Under the pieces are notes generated by a model. The model saw only the letters and a list, made by a program, of their open reading frames with translations. It was not told the DNA's origin and ran no database searches. Positions 11,202 through 23,975 of a DNA stretch of 64,000 nt are shown one piece after another. A program made the position numbers and the translations under genes. Source of the DNA: Anas platyrhynchos (taxonomy: Eukaryota; Chordata; Aves; Anseriformes; Anatidae); assembly GCF_047663525.1 (NCBI RefSeq), contig NC_092611.1, forward strand, positions 4,253,001-4,317,000, given 5' to 3'. Position 1 is the first letter of the stretch. Each line of letters starts with the position of its first letter.

Positions 11202-12274
11202 CTTTTTTTCCCCTCTTCCTCTCTGTTTATTTTTGTTGCAGATTTATTAGGTGCACAGTTAAGTGCCATTTAGCTTTGCAGAACTGTCATCACCAGCGCT
11301 TTATGAATGGGATCATTCACTGACAAACTATTTAAACACTAAAAGGGGGGAAAATTTACTGCTACAGGTCAATGAAGAAGCCAAGATCAACTGAAACTCA
11401 GCTGCATTTCTCCTTGAATATAGGAATGTGACGAAGGCGCTCTGAGTTTTCTTTAACGTATCCTCATCCTTAATTTATCCTCACACGTCAAACTGAATGT
11501 CACTCTGTTTTGCAGTGGTATTTTACCTAAAATAATGCCTTTCTTTTTGACAGCTTGCAAGAGCCAGCCCGGAGATCTAAAAATGTGGCTAAACAGGCAG
11601 TCACACACCTGCTAATTACGGCTATGAATAATCTGTGACCAGTCATGCAGCCACTGACAACCAGTTCCAGGCAGGGAAATTTTTAGAAAAAAAAGAAGTG
11701 AGGAGAGTTTTGTGGATCAAATGCAATCCTAGTTATTCCTCAGGAAAATAAATTATATATATATATAAAATAAATAAAATCTTGCAATCTTTTCATATTT
11801 CTGCCCTGTAGCTGGCAGCAGGGTAGAGTGGGGCTCCCTTCTTTCTACCCATAGTCTCAGAGCTTTTCAGGTCAGCTGTCAGGGCTGAACTTCCCTGTGA
11901 TCACTTGCTGATGTTTTGTTTTCCCCTCCCTCCGTCCACATGCAGCATGGCAGGGCTTGTGTAGTTCAGCACAGGGACCACTGAGGTTATCACGAGCAGT
12001 TCTCTCTGCTCCCCTTTGGCTGAAGCATCTCATAGGAAAAGGGAATCTATGTATGAAAGCATGCTTTCTCTATTTTAGATGCTCTCCCCACTTGTTGAAA
12101 GAGAACTGTCTCCCTCTTACTTGTAACACATGTAGCCTTCATTGATCGAGGTCATCTGCTTGCTCTTGTTATTTTGTGCATTTAACCAGGTCCTTCACAT
12201 CCTAACCTCTCATAGTTGTCTTTGCCCAGCAGGGAGTGAGTAAATATATATTTTTATCCTTATGGGTGAATAGA
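8481..12274. other. intergenic stretch with T-rich tracts, no gene seen
   Basis: No supportable coding sequence. The + strand is pyrimidine-biased around 9590-10600, with T-rich runs near 9943-9975 and 10530-10541. A 34-nt T tract lies at 11165-11198 and a short (AT)n at 11754-11768. I recognise no RNA gene or transposon in it. Confidence 0.55.
11165..11198. repeat. poly(T) tract, 34 nt
   Basis: An uninterrupted T run, followed by AATC and a further seven Ts. On the minus strand it could be the poly(A) tail of an old retrocopy, but the sequence preceding that tail (above 11199) shows no gene-like ORF, so I treat it as simple sequence. Confidence 0.9.
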
Positions 12275-12398
12275 TCTTCGAAGCAGGGCTGGACAAGCTC
12301 CAGGAGGGCAGCCAGTGGGGACTGCCTGGTGCGGGGTGAGGGAGCTAGGTGGCCTCAGGTTTCCCGTCTCTGATGCTCTGACCCTGTGAATTCCACTG
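12275..12398 (+). mobile_element. possible highly degraded CR1 3' end
   Basis: The order of words (TCTTCGAAGCAGGGCTGGAC, then GGGAGCTAGGTGGCCTC, then TTTCCCGTC, then CCCTGTGAATTCC) parallels the 3' UTR of avian CR1, where a 'ggactagatgacct' segment precedes 'ggtcccttcca' and the terminal ATTCTRTG octamers. The match is loose and the octamers are decayed. It could be chance, and a repeat-library alignment would decide. Confidence 0.35.
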
Positions 12399-12799
12399 GT
12401 TTTTCCCAAGTGAAAGTTTTCTCTTCACCTGATCCTGGGATATTGCCAGGCTTACTGTTCATTATACACGGGGGATCAAGTTGTATTGTAAAGTTGACAA
12501 AAATGACAATTTTATATATTTTTCTCCAGCAATTCCACGTTGCCGTGCAAAGCTTCTTGACTAATCCACTCAGATTTAGAGTTAATCCTCATGTGCTTGG
12601 TATATTTGTGTGTAGGTATTTGAGAGATTTAAATGGACACCACTAACCCCTATGGGGTCTCACTTCTTAACATACCTTTAGAAACATAATCTGATGGAGG
12701 AAGATGAGACACAAAGGCTTCTTTTCTGTAGCAATCAGCTTTAATTTTACTCTCTTCACAGGCTGAAATCAAGAAATCAAGAACTCCACAATCACAATT

Positions 12800-12985
12800 T
12801 TAAGTGCTTTGCCAACATTCCAACATTACTTGATGCAGAAATTCTAAATTAGCTGCAGTGCCCATTTTACAGATATGGAAACTAAAGGCACAAAGAGGTG
12901 AAGCACATTTCTCAAAATAACAGAAAGAGCTGAAAGAGCTGGCAAGAGTGCAAAACCCAGGAATCCTGTCTGATAGCACTAAGAG
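12800..12985 (-). mobile_element. ancient MIR-type SINE fragment (CORE-SINE), minus orientation
   Basis: Read on the + strand, this shows the antisense MIR order: AAGTGCTTTGCCAACATT, then CCCATTTTACAGATATGGAA, then GGCACAAAGAGGTGAAGCAC, then CCCAGGAATCCTGTCTGATA. This matches the MIR core and tRNA-related half as known from amniotes. The copy is strongly diverged with several indels. No gene is encoded. Confidence 0.75.
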
Positions 12986-14819
12986 CATGAACACGAGTTC
13001 AGCTGCTCATAAGAAATGTATTTTAATTCCTTTGAAAGGCTTTGGCTTGTGAACCAGGGTATAAATCTTGCCAGAGTTTCTCGTAAATTCTCCTGAATTC
13101 CTATGCTTTTGATGCATGGGGAAATATTACAACAGACTTTCTGGTAGTGTTTTATCACCTGCAACTCCAGCCAAAGTCAGCAGGTGCAGAAGGATGTGAA
13201 AGGCAGGGATGGGAGCAAGCTGTAATTTTCAGGTCTGGGGCTGGATTATGAAAGTCGTGGTGGAGCTCACTGTCACGGCTGACTTTGTGGTCACCCAAAG
13301 CTGCCTGTTAAGAAACTCAGCCTCAAAAACAACAAACATGCTCCTGTGGGGCTGTTCATCAGCTTCAAAGTGATTCAGGTCAAAGCCACCAGCCCTTAAA
13401 ATCTGAAATTGGGTCTACACACCCATTCCTGGTGAAGCCAAGACACTTCAGATCTCTCAGGCCCCATTACTGGTTTGCCTTTTTGTAAAAGTGTGGTTTG
13501 AAGACCACTGGAGTCACTGGCAACCTGCATGTTCACTGACTTAAAGCCTCATGGGCCATGCCTGAGCCTACGTGGCTCATTCTGGGATGCCACAGAAGAG
13601 AAGTGAAAGCAAGGCGGCTCAATCCCTATTTGTGCTTTCACTTCTGACAATGAAATGCCAACAAATTTAATAAAAGGAGGATTCCCATACCCAGATTTCT
13701 ATATTCATTCATATTCTTAAGATGGATGAACTAATACCAGTGGATTTCAGCTGGATTTAACAGAAATGCTGTCATACCTGCTCAGTGGAAGGGGCTGTGA
13801 TTTACACTTTTTGCTGGCTCCTTCTCCAGCACTATCCTCCAGTTCAGTTAATGGTTGGATCGCTTTATCAAATTTTTGTTGCTTTTATGGTATGTAAAAA
13901 ATGAGGTCTCCCAAGACTGACAATTAAGCTGCAAGAGGTGAGTTAAGAAACTTTATTATTATTATTGGTTAGGGTAGGCATTTTTATTCTCATGCTGAGA
14001 ATCCATCGGGCAATACCACACAGCAGCAGCTTGCAGCAGTCCTTCCTTTGGGTAGGATTCATCTCACCTCCCTTCAACCATCATTGCTATTCAGTCAGAG
14101 CTGCCTGACCCCTTGCCACCTATGGATGGCACAGAGAAAGCCAACTTACCTGCTCCTGGAGATGCCTCTAACTGTAGATAGAAGTTAGTTTGGTTTGCTT
14201 GGCCTAGATTGCCACCTTCTAGATAAAACCTAATTTTCATGTCTCTGATAACTTCGGCAAAGCAGATGTCTTACAGTTTGGCTACGTTGTTCTACTTTGC
14301 CAAATGCTATCTGCAGCATTGAGTGGAAATGGAGAATACAAATTTAGAAAATCGCTGTCCACACAGGAGGCTCTAATTTGTCCAGCCCATGTCAGCGTTT
14401 GGTACCAGATGGCTCCCTCAAATACAAAGAACAGTAGCAGGCAGTTGCAGAGCAATCTCTCTTCCACGACAGCCCTTTTCCTAACCTCTAACAGCTGGCT
14501 TCACCCTGCTGCATGACATTGTATACGCCTTCCAAATGCTTCTTACTACTGGCTATAATGACCCTAGGTATTATTATCCGCATAAATTACACTTTGGCTC
14601 TTGGGTTTCAGGAGCCCCGGGTGGCAGTGGGTCTTGCAGCCTCATTAAGCTCTCAAATACACCCTTCCTTCTTGCTCCTGTGCCAGTCCCTTCTTGCCCG
14701 TCCTGAATGGGTGCACGGATCTGCCCTGGACATCGGTGGTGCATGGACCTGCCTCCCCTCCCTCAGCCCACTGGCTCCTGTGGTGTCTGTAGGTGAGAGC
14801 AAAATCAGGCCATAACCTC
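12986..14819. other. intergenic stretch, no gene seen
   Basis: Unique-looking sequence without a convincing ORF or RNA gene. A segment near 14565-14600 (TAGGTATTATTATCCGCAT) faintly resembles an antisense MIR core but is too short to call. Confidence 0.55.
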
Positions 14820-15130
14820 TGCAACTGCTGGTGACTCTAATTAATAGAGTTCTATTTTTAACCAGCTTTTTTTCAGGAGATATGGGTACTTTGGCATAAT
14901 AGCAGCTAGCGCATTAAAAATAGGTGAGCTTGCTAAACAGGCTGTGAATAGTTACCTTACCTTCTGTTCTTTGTTTTTGAACTTAGGGGAAGAGGAAAAA
15001 AATATCTGTGGTTGCTTAATGGAGTATTAATATCTCGCTGCTGCGATTATTCCATCTGTCAAACGTGGAAATGTTCCCCCGTGCTCAGGCACTGTGTTTT
15101 TGAATGGAGACAGAATTAACGTGGCTGAGG
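14820..15130. promoter_or_regulatory. candidate enhancer-like block with an inverted pair of MEF2-type sites
   Basis: CTATTTTTAA at 14852-14861 and its reverse complement TTAAAAATAG at 14914-14923 both fit the MEF2 consensus YTAWWWWTAR exactly. TCTAATTAATAGAG lies just upstream. AT-rich homeodomain-like words continue to about 15115. I see no repeat or ORF. Regulatory function is inferred only from motif quality and spacing. Confidence 0.3.
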
Positions 15131-16800
15131 CTGTACGAAACCTTCTATTCATAGGGCACAGTTTCTTGCTGTGCCAAGTCCCTTTCCTTGCATTCTAGTT
15201 ACATTGTCAACGAGTTCATTAGCTCTTGGTCCAGAGTCAGAAGCAAAAGAGCAGTAATTGCAGCTTCTGGAAAATAATGTCTTTGGGGGGAGCTTTTTTT
15301 TTCTTTTTCTTTTTTTAATTAACATAATTTTACACACATTAAAAAAAAAATATATATATATATATATATAAGTTGAAATGACATGCATCTCATTTTTAAA
15401 ACTACTGGATTTTCCCTAATGGACCGAATGGATGATGGAGACGGCAGGAGCAACCTTTTAGCAGTGCAGTTAATTGACCATGGCTCAGTGTGCCTAGGTT
15501 ACGGTGGATTTTCCATTACTGGAAATACTGATATCCAGACGGAATTTCTCGTCTTAAGAAACTTCCTCTAGATAAAATTAATTCTGCGTTAAAAGGGAAA
15601 TGAAGATGGGGGATCACGTTGGCCACCCTCACCGTGTTACATTACCTCTGACTCCAGTGCTGTTGGGATCACCACAACTCTTTCGGACAAGGGCTGAATA
15701 AAATCCGGCCTGAACACTTGCTGCTGGATTTGTGGCTGGTGCAAACCCTGGGCTGCAGGCAGTGGGGTGGTGGAGTGGGGCACGGGCAGCCCCACGGGGC
15801 TGGGGTTGCTCTTTGAGCCCCAGCACACGGTGTGCAGAAGAGCTGGGTTGGCAGCGCCTGGAATTGCTGCAATGCAGTTGGGCTTAATCCTGCCTTGGCA
15901 TCGTGTGCCTGCCTTTACCCGGCATGCCTGTGTACCCTGCTTTATAAATAGAGGAGCAAAATGCAAAAATTAAAAGAGAGGAGCTTTTAAGGCCCATTAC
16001 ATGGTGTCATCATACAAGAATTTGCAGTGGTGAGGATGACATCGAGCTGCAGGTGCTGCTCTGCCCTGCCCAGCACTGGGATTTCTCCTCGCTCCCATCC
16101 CTGCCAGCAGACATCTCGAGGTGGGCTCTGGGGAAGCAGCTGAATGACAGCAGGAAAAGAGGGGAGGGACAGGTTTCCTCCCTTCTGTAGGCAGGACAGG
16201 CTGGAGGGAGGGAAAATGTGGAGAAGAAGACATCTGTTAGTGCATAAGCTTTCTGTATTTCACCCAGTCTACTTCTATAGAGCTCCCCCTTGGCCATAAA
16301 GAAATCATCACCGAGATGCCAAGCATACCTTCTCCACAAGTATCTCCCACTGATCGTAAAATGAATTTAGGATGATTAGCTTTCCAGATGATAAGTTCAG
16401 GGAAGCTTTAATCCACCCATGGAGCAGATCCTGAACTTTGGGTGTTACAGCTGTGCTCTTGTGCCCTGCTTTGCACCAAATTGAGCAAGTGATGCCTGGA
16501 CTCTTCAGTCTGCAAGCAGCTATTCTGGCAGCGAATATGTCAAATGCCCCATGAAAAACACACCAGCCTGCTCATGCAGTTGATAGTTCCTGAAAAAACA
16601 GAAGTTATTTACAATTTCTTGCAACACCCCATTTTCAGCATTCCCAGCTTCAAAGTCCTGGAGTTTGTAACTAAAATACTGAGGGCTTTTTGTGATGTAT
16701 TTATACAAACATGAACATTGAATCCAAGTGTAAGCCTCTTCCCTTCAATGCATGCAGTGTTGTCCATGCAATGTGTCCTCTCTTCTGGTTAAGCATAGGA
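15131..16800. other. intergenic stretch, no gene seen
   Basis: It contains an A10 run followed by (TA)10 at 15341-15370. Overlapping stop-free frames at 15629-16339 are under 110 codons and have no domain-like content. No RNA gene or transposon was recognised. Confidence 0.55.
15341..15370. repeat. A10 plus (TA)10 microsatellite
   Basis: Ten As are directly followed by ten TA units. It is a simple sequence repeat. Confidence 0.9.
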
Positions 16801-16801
16801 G

Positions 16802-17035
16802 AAAAAAAAAAAAAAAAAAAAAAAAGAAAAGAAAAAAAAAGCCAACAGGTGATACTGTGTAAAGAACTTCAAGAACTTTGATAAATAGCTGGTGGGGGTC
16901 CCTTCTCTCTCTCTCTCTTTTTCTCTTTCTTTCTTTCCTTCTTTCCTTCCTTCCTTCTTTCCTTCCTTCTTTCTTTCTTAATCTCTCTCTCTCTCTTTCT
17001 CTCTTTCTTTCTCTCTTATTTATTTATTTATTTTT
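16802..17035. repeat. compound simple repeat: poly(A), (CT)n, (CTTT)n and (TTTA)n
   Basis: An A24-rich stretch (16802-16840) is followed by 60 bp of unique sequence, then a 135-bp pyrimidine tract (16901-17035) of (CT)n and CTTT/CCTT units ending in (ATTT)n. The pyrimidine tract has near-complete strand asymmetry and could form triplex DNA. Peptides such as repeated LSLFLS or SFLPSF read from it are artefacts. Confidence 0.9.
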
Positions 17036-20000
17036 AAGAAGATGGCAATATGTAGCCTGTTGAGGCAGAAAAAGAAAACCCCCTCATTCTTTTCACCTGT
17101 TGCAGTAGCTTCAAATTTTTTCTTAGCTAAAATTACTGGGTTCAAATGCAGCATAGCACGATGCTATATAGAAACCCAGAGACATAGCAGAGTCATATTT
17201 TCGGCTGACATAAATCAGCAGGGAGCCATTTATACCCTCTGAGTATCTGGCAGGGGATTAGCTATTTGCTCTCCTGCCCTCCCTGCCAGAGGCTCACCCC
17301 ACGAAGAAGGAATGGCTTTGACCCGAAGAAGTTGTAAAGAAAGGTTGGGGTTACGCACGTGTGTTACCGCCGGGTCGATGCGGGTGGGAATTTGCAGCAG
17401 GGCAGTGCCCGTGGGAGGTGATTTAGCCCTGCTGTCTGCAGAGGGGACGGCACATTTCCTTAGGCACTGGCATGCCGAGGGATGCCCAGGGCCGGATGGC
17501 AAAGGTTTCTGCCTGGGCACCATCCCCAGCAGAAGATCTCTGCAAGGAAAGGGCAATGTTGGGAGACAATGGGAGCCTTAATTGCAGATAAACACTGGCA
17601 AAGTCACATGAATCATTAGCCAATGCATTAAATTGTTACATAAATTTTGGAGAAGAGAAAGAAGAGACTTAGCTGTTGAAATCTGGCATTGACAAAAAAA
17701 TCTGTTCCCACCTATTATCCTCTGAGGCAGACAAAGGGTGAAGAAAAAGGAAAGAGGAGATAGAAACCACATATAAACATTAATTAATGCTCTCCAGGCT
17801 TTTTCTTCTTGGTCATGTTAAACCTTTGATCCCCAGGATTTAAAACAGTGCCTTTCTATTGGTCTCCAGATAATGAGTTTGGAAAGGAGTGCTGCGGGAA
17901 AGCCTTCACCTTCACATCCTCACCCAGCCGGCCGGAGCAGCAGCACGGGCGCTACCAAGATGTTTCTGTTCACCCTCACCACGATTCTTTGTGTCCACCC
18001 TGCTTGCTTTCCACTGGCAGTGCATTAAATGAGTGTGTAAGGTCAGTCGTGCCATCACCGCCGAAAGGTGGTAATATCTCATGATGTATTACCCCAGCTA
18101 TTCACAAATATCTGAATCCTTTTCCAAAATGCACTAGCAGCCAGCTGTTCCCGCTGGCATAATGGCACAGCCTGGAGGGAACGGGGTGCCTCGGCTGCGT
18201 CCCTGCCACGTGGGCTCGGTGCTGCTGGCAGGGAGGGCTGGGAGGGATTTCTCCTGCAGCGCTCGCTGCTGCTCTTTGGCAGGGGAAATGCTCCTTCGCG
18301 TGAACTCTGAGGTTAAGCCACATCATTCCTGAGTGTCACTCAGCGCTTAGAGGTGCTGTCAAGAAGATGACACAAGAATTTGTTAAGAAACTAATGTTTC
18401 CCCTCTTCCCCTGCTCTCCCTAAGGGCTCGCAGGCACCCAGGCTGAGGAAGCACTGATGAGAGGGGAGGACTCTGCACACAGCAGCTGCCCCAGGGCCGA
18501 GGCAAAGGGGCTGGCTCCATGTGCCCGTGCTGGGGCTGTGTGTCCTTCCTGGGACAGAGGAGCGGGATGCACAAGGCCTGGTCACTTTTTTCTGCTGTAT
18601 CAGTGAACCTTAACCCCATTTATTATTATTTCTGGGATTCCAAGGATCCTTATTCCGAGCGAAGAGTGAGCTTTGCTGTGGGTGACTGTGACCTGGCTGC
18701 GCAGCATCGTTGTCCAACCTGAGTCTCTCCATCAGGAAATAGATAATATCCAGATAATACCAGTCTCAAGAGGTATCAAATGGCACATCTGCACAGATTT
18801 TTCTCAGAGTCAAATCCACAGGCAGCACTCAGCCCATGACAAGTAGGAGCGAGCCTGAAACGCAGCCGGAGAGGGGGCGATGCCCAGCCCGAGAGGGGTC
18901 TCCTCTTTCAGGAGCTGAGCTCTCTGTCATTCGCAGAGCAAACCATTCATTTTCTCTGGCGAATAATGATAGTTTAGGGTTAAGATTTATGGCATGGCTG
19001 TTAGTTCCTTGATGGTAGATACGCAAGGCTATTTAGCTATTGCCGAAGGTGGAAATCCATAAAGATGATGGAAGAGTCTCTCCCCAGACAGCACAAAAGG
19101 TCAATTCATTTTTTTTTCTGAAGATCTCCCCAAGCTGGTGATGCTGTTGGTTTCCCTCTCCCCTTTCCCTTGGCACACGTAGCTTTGTTCCTCCAGTTTT
19201 ATATGCATGCAGGAAAGGAGCCACTCTTCTATATTCTGCCCCCATATATTTGTATTTCTCCCCTAATGTCATACTCAGGTTCAGACCCTCCAGCCTGAGC
19301 ACTTTTGCCACCACCCTGCTGCCAGCCCCTTGTCAAACCCTTCCTGGGACTCCTTCCCACTCTGCTTGTTTCACCCCACCCTGAATATTTTTGGTGTGTT
19401 TTGCATGGTTACTTGTTTAGTTCCTGATTGCACCCTCAAAATAAACAAACATTTCCCATTGGGAAAACAAAGCGAGAGAAAACCCAAATCCTAGCATGTT
19501 TATTGCTGGGTATTTAAGTAGAAAATAATAACGTGGAAGGGGCAATAGTAGTTGGGACTGCATGGGAAACCAAGTCAAAATCTGTCAAAATGGAGTTCTC
19601 TGTCAAAACAAAATTTTGGCTGAATTTTCCCCAGGTCACAAGGGAGCCTCAAGCGTGGGGTTTGGTGGGCAGGCAGTGCTGGTGCTGGCATGCCCGGATC
19701 CTTCTCCTCATCCCACAGCTCCCCGCTGGCATGGCCCATCTGCAGCCTCCTGGGAGAAGGGCAGAGCACCACAATAAACAACAAACAGGGGTGGTGGAGC
19801 CAAGCAAAACAGAGGAGGCGAAAGCACTGGTAATTGTTTTGTTTTGGAAAAAGGATTTGAGAGCAGGCAGCGTGTGAGCAGGATGGATCCGTGCTAACAC
19901 TTGGCACCCCCTGGCACGGTGACGGGGGCGTGCATAGCTCTGGGCCCCCGGCGAGGGCTGTCCCTGCATGCCAGCTGCAATGTTGCTGCTCATTTCTTTC

Positions 20001-20379
20001 ATCGGTGAGGACGCCTGTTGGCTTCCCCAAAACCTCACCTCCCAAAAGACGGGTGGCCTCGAGGAAAGGGGCTTAGCCCATGCTTCAGGCAAACCTGCCC
20101 AACATCCATCCAATTTTAGTGAGAATGGGGAGCGCCATGAGAAAAGCAGGGATCCCTGCTGATCTCTTCCCTGGCAGCAGGCAGACGGTGTGGCCAAGCC
20201 CTGGGCACCAGCCCCAGCCCAAGTGGTGAGGCCAGAACCTCTGGATGACCCAGCGACTGCACCCCGCTGGGAAACACTCCTTTCCCTGCTACACCAGTGG
20301 TTTTTGTGGTTTCAGGCTCAGTCAGTCCATTAAATAATTGGAATTGTGCCATGGATAGGCAAGAGAGAGCAAACTGGGC
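17036..20379. other. intergenic stretch, moderately GC-rich in places, no gene seen
   Basis: Some CpG-containing patches occur (for example 17350-17470 and 17920-17960), but no clear CpG island. Stop-free frames reach about 180 codons near 19649-20197 on the minus strand, without a recognisable domain or splice structure. I interpret them as chance frames in locally GC-rich sequence. Confidence 0.5.
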
Positions 20380-20405
20380 TTTTTTTTTTTTCTTTTTTTT
20401 TTTTT
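20380..20405. repeat. poly(T) tract with one C
   Basis: Twelve Ts, one C and thirteen Ts. Simple sequence. Confidence 0.9.
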
Positions 20406-23400
20406 CCCCATAAGCACTGGGTGTGATGTTGATTTATCTGGGCAGGAACACACCAGCCTGGAGAGCAATGCCATGCTGGGTGTGTGCACTGACAGCACAG
20501 CTGGTGTCTGCACTCTGTCCACCGTCCCCAAACCAAAAATGTCCTGGGCAAAGCAGCCTGGGGACAGCGGCTCAACTCTTCCTGTCCGGTTCTTTGGATA
20601 TTGCAGTCAGAACATGCCATGGAAGCTGGGAGGGCTTTGAGAAGGTGCAGAAACCCTATTGCAACCCCTGGCGAGACCATTTGAAACAGAAATATTTCAG
20701 GTTCTGCTCTCAGTGCTCCCATTTTGCAGAGTTCTTTAAAACGAAATGCAAGTCGTATGCACTTAGTGAGGGGAAAAAAAAAAAAAAGAGGATGGATGGG
20801 TAACACCTCATTTTCTTTCAAATCCAAATAATTTGACCTCCCACAGAATACAATCCATAGAATTTTATGTTCAGTGCCTGTGTCAGAAGATGCAATTGTG
20901 GCTCTTAACTATTGTACGAGTGATGGATCATTGCAGGCTTCTGGCCCTGCATTGACCCTGCATTGGCAAAGCAGACAGAAGCTCACAGCAGCAGTGAAGG
21001 TGAAGCAGGGAAAAATGCCTGAAGCCCTGCTCCAAAAGAAGGTTCTAACACATAACCCGCCCTGGACTTAGCTTGGGTGCCTGAAGCACTGGTGCAAGAG
21101 GAGAGGACACGGCCCCTGCCCAGCTCTCCTTGCTGTGCAGATGGTCTCTCAGCAGACAAGGAATGAGACAAGTAAAGGCAGCAGCTGCCCACGCCGTGTC
21201 CCTCTTGCTCCTGAGTTCCTGCCAGGAGTGGGATGGGAAGGAGCTCTTGAATGAGACAAGCAGGCTGTCTCCTTTGCCTCACCGCTTAGCTGTCTGGTGT
21301 GGTGGAAATTCATTTTCCTCCCAGCCTTTTGGGAGAATCCTGCTCTTCTGTGTTTTTTACCAAGGGCTGCATACCAAGCCTCTGCTCATCAGCGGCCGGG
21401 CAAGAGCCAGGAAGAGCTTTGCTCCCCCCGAGGCATGGAAAGCCTGAGTGGAGCGCTAGCCCTGCCTGTTCTTGGATGCTCTCTGATAATGATATTTTAA
21501 TAAAAGATCTGTCACTCAAATATTTCTGAATCAGTAAAGAAAAAAGGAATGAAACTGGGTAATCAGAACCCTGAGCCCAAAGGGGTAATTAAAAAAAAAA
21601 AAAAAAAGAAAACACCACAGAGTGGGTGAGAGACCCTAAATATCAACCTTAGAGTCAGAATCCCTCTGGGAAAGATTTTTTTGTCTGAAATCCAGCAAGG
21701 TCTGTGATTCATAGCCTGATCCTGCCCTGCAATGGGAGCTGTGGAGGACACAAGGCATATTCGGGTGTTAGGAGCTCTCTCCGTCCTCCACCACCAGGTC
21801 CAGTCCCTGCCTTGAGCTGGAAGAGACCCAGAAACAAGTGAAACATCTTGAGATGGAGCTGATCACGGACCAGACCTCTTGGTTCTTGCTCAGGCAGTGC
21901 TCCACCAACATGAGGGCCTTGCCAGCTCCTGTGATTGTGTGCTGCAGGTTGAGGACAGGTGGCGTTTGCCCCAAAACTGAGGTCCCCTGAGAGTCCCAGT
22001 TCTGGGAGAGGTAGAAATGGAACTAATTCATCCCCACCTTTTGGGGTAGCTGGGAAAAGCTTGAAAAAAAGGCCTTCTTCAAGAGAAGAGTTTAGGAGGC
22101 AACCTTTATTGTATTCAAAATCTCGTAACTTTAAGGCTGATCTCATTATCTGTGGAGATGAGTCACGGGTTTTTGAACGTGTGTGGGTGGCAACATAAAA
22201 ATTTCATCTGAGTAAGGAGAGTGGGGTTTGGAGAGTGGGCAGTTGGTACTTTCTCTCGTCCTCCCACATGAGACAGTGTCACTTCGAAAGGTGATGGAGT
22301 GAATCATTTCTCCTTTCCATGGCAGATCTGGCTGAAGCATGTGTGCACAGCCTGTCCCTGTTGTTTGACACTCATTTAACACAGACCTTCAACATTTATC
22401 TCAGGGGGCTTTCTGCTAAGGGTCTCCCAGCAAGAGGGGCTTGCAGGCTGGGAGCGGGGTCTCTTCATCACCTTCTTGGCCAGGAGCATCTCCTCCACCT
22501 GGTGCACATGGTTAATTCAATGACTGCTGGAGAGATAAAACCATACTGTGATAATTAATCAAAATGTACGGGTACGTAGGCACTCCATCGGCACTTGCTG
22601 CGCCTTGGGCTTATTTCACTGTCACTTGATAATGCACTTCTCATCCTGTGAAATACAAACTTGGGTGGAGCTTCCCTTTTCACCCCTTTGATTGTTCATC
22701 TGGAATCCCAAGGGACTAGAAATGAAATACATTGGCTTAAGTGATGTTCCCCAGATCGGTAACTGGATCCTGGGAGGATTCCCTGGGGCAGTTTTCCACC
22801 AGGTGGGAAGAGGGATGTGTCTCACTGCACTGACCCCTGCTAAGGCAAGCACATGCTTGAGTCACTTACTTATTTTTATTTGTGTGATTTGGCGCAATAA
22901 ATCACGCTCGTGTTTCCCAGTCTGCTCTGTGCAGCAGTCCAGACGCTTTCCCATCCCATTTTGAAGTGCAGCCTCGAGGCTCTCCATCACCCTGCGCTGC
23001 CTGCAGGCACTCGGAGCAAAGCAAGCTCTGCCCAGGATTCACATACCTGTCCTCACCCATCGGCAGCACTGGCCTCTGCATCTGCAGCAGTCACCCTGGC
23101 AGGGGAAGGTTGCACAGGCATCCCCTTTCTTGCCAAAAGATGAAAAGAAGAAAGGACTTGTCCTATGGAAAGAAATAAGCCTCTACTCAGCTTCCTGAAA
23201 AATATTCTCCAGTGAGAAATGGAAACATTAAAGCACGCAAATTATTCCTTGAAGAAAACAGTCTATTTGGAAAGAAAAAAAAAAAAAAAAGAGAGAGAAC
23301 AACAAACCCACTTTTCAAAGATTTTTATAGTTATAGATATTTTGGCCTTGTTTTTCTAGCTCATTTTTCTGTGAACTTAAATGAATCAATTCCATCTTAT

Positions 23401-23819
23401 CCTAACTGATATTATTTATGTTTCTATCTGGCCAAGGTAGATGGAAGCCCATCATTTTAGGCGCTGTCTGGATAATAGCAAAACTCTAAGTTTAGCACTT
23501 GCCAGCAACATGCCTAGAAATAATCCCTAAAAATCATGAAACAGAAGAATATACTCACTTCTTCCAGTACACAGAAGTTGTCTGCTTTTGGATACTTATC
23601 AAAATAGCTGTTCTGGAATAATTACTTTGGTAGGAACATTTGTGTTCCAAAATAAGAGTCTCAGTTTGCCATTTACCTTAACACAGCTTGGAAGCTCATT
23701 TCCACATATCTCGCGTTAGGCAACTTCTCACCAAGATGGCTACACCAGGCCATGCGTAATAATACTTCCTTCTCACGCTGGATCGTACGCCCCAGGATTT
23801 CCAGGTCTTTGACAGTTCA
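20406..23819. other. intergenic stretch, no gene seen
   Basis: Two A tracts occur, at 21591-21607 and 23275-23290, and a smaller one lies at 20774-20787. The rest is unique sequence without a supportable ORF, RNA gene or transposon. Confidence 0.55.
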
Positions 23820-23975
23820 CAGCACATTAAGCGAGGTGATTAAGTGCTATTTAATCTCTTTGGTACAGATGGGTAAAACAAGGCAGTAATTGGTGAAGCA
23901 ACTCAAGGTCTTGCTACAAACTGGGAAAGGACCCAAAACCATCCGATTTGCCTTGTTTTCACCACCCAGCACAGC
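23820..23975 (-). mobile_element. ancient MIR-type SINE fragment, minus orientation
   Basis: On the + strand the order GAGGTGATTAAGTGCTATT, then TGGTACAGATGGGTAAAACA, then GTGAAGCAACTCAAGGTC, then AACTGGGAAAGGACCCAAAA follows the antisense MIR core and 5' half ('cattttacagatgggtaaact... gaagcgacttgcccaaggtca... gggaaagaaccca'). It is diverged but the order is complete over about 150 bp. Confidence 0.7.

Noticed and set aside
14565..14610. Possible antisense MIR core TAGGTATTATTATCC
   Set aside because: The match is too short and the expected neighbouring MIR words are missing.
16878..17063. Frame rich in LSLFLS/SFLPSF
   Set aside because: It is a translation of the CT/CTTT simple repeat.
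17130..17150. GGGTTCAAATGC as a tRNA B-box
   Set aside because: The position after the core lacks the required C, and no cloverleaf or A-box lies upstream.
19649..20197. 182-codon minus-strand frame
   Set aside because: GC-rich local sequence, no domain, no splice or promoter context.
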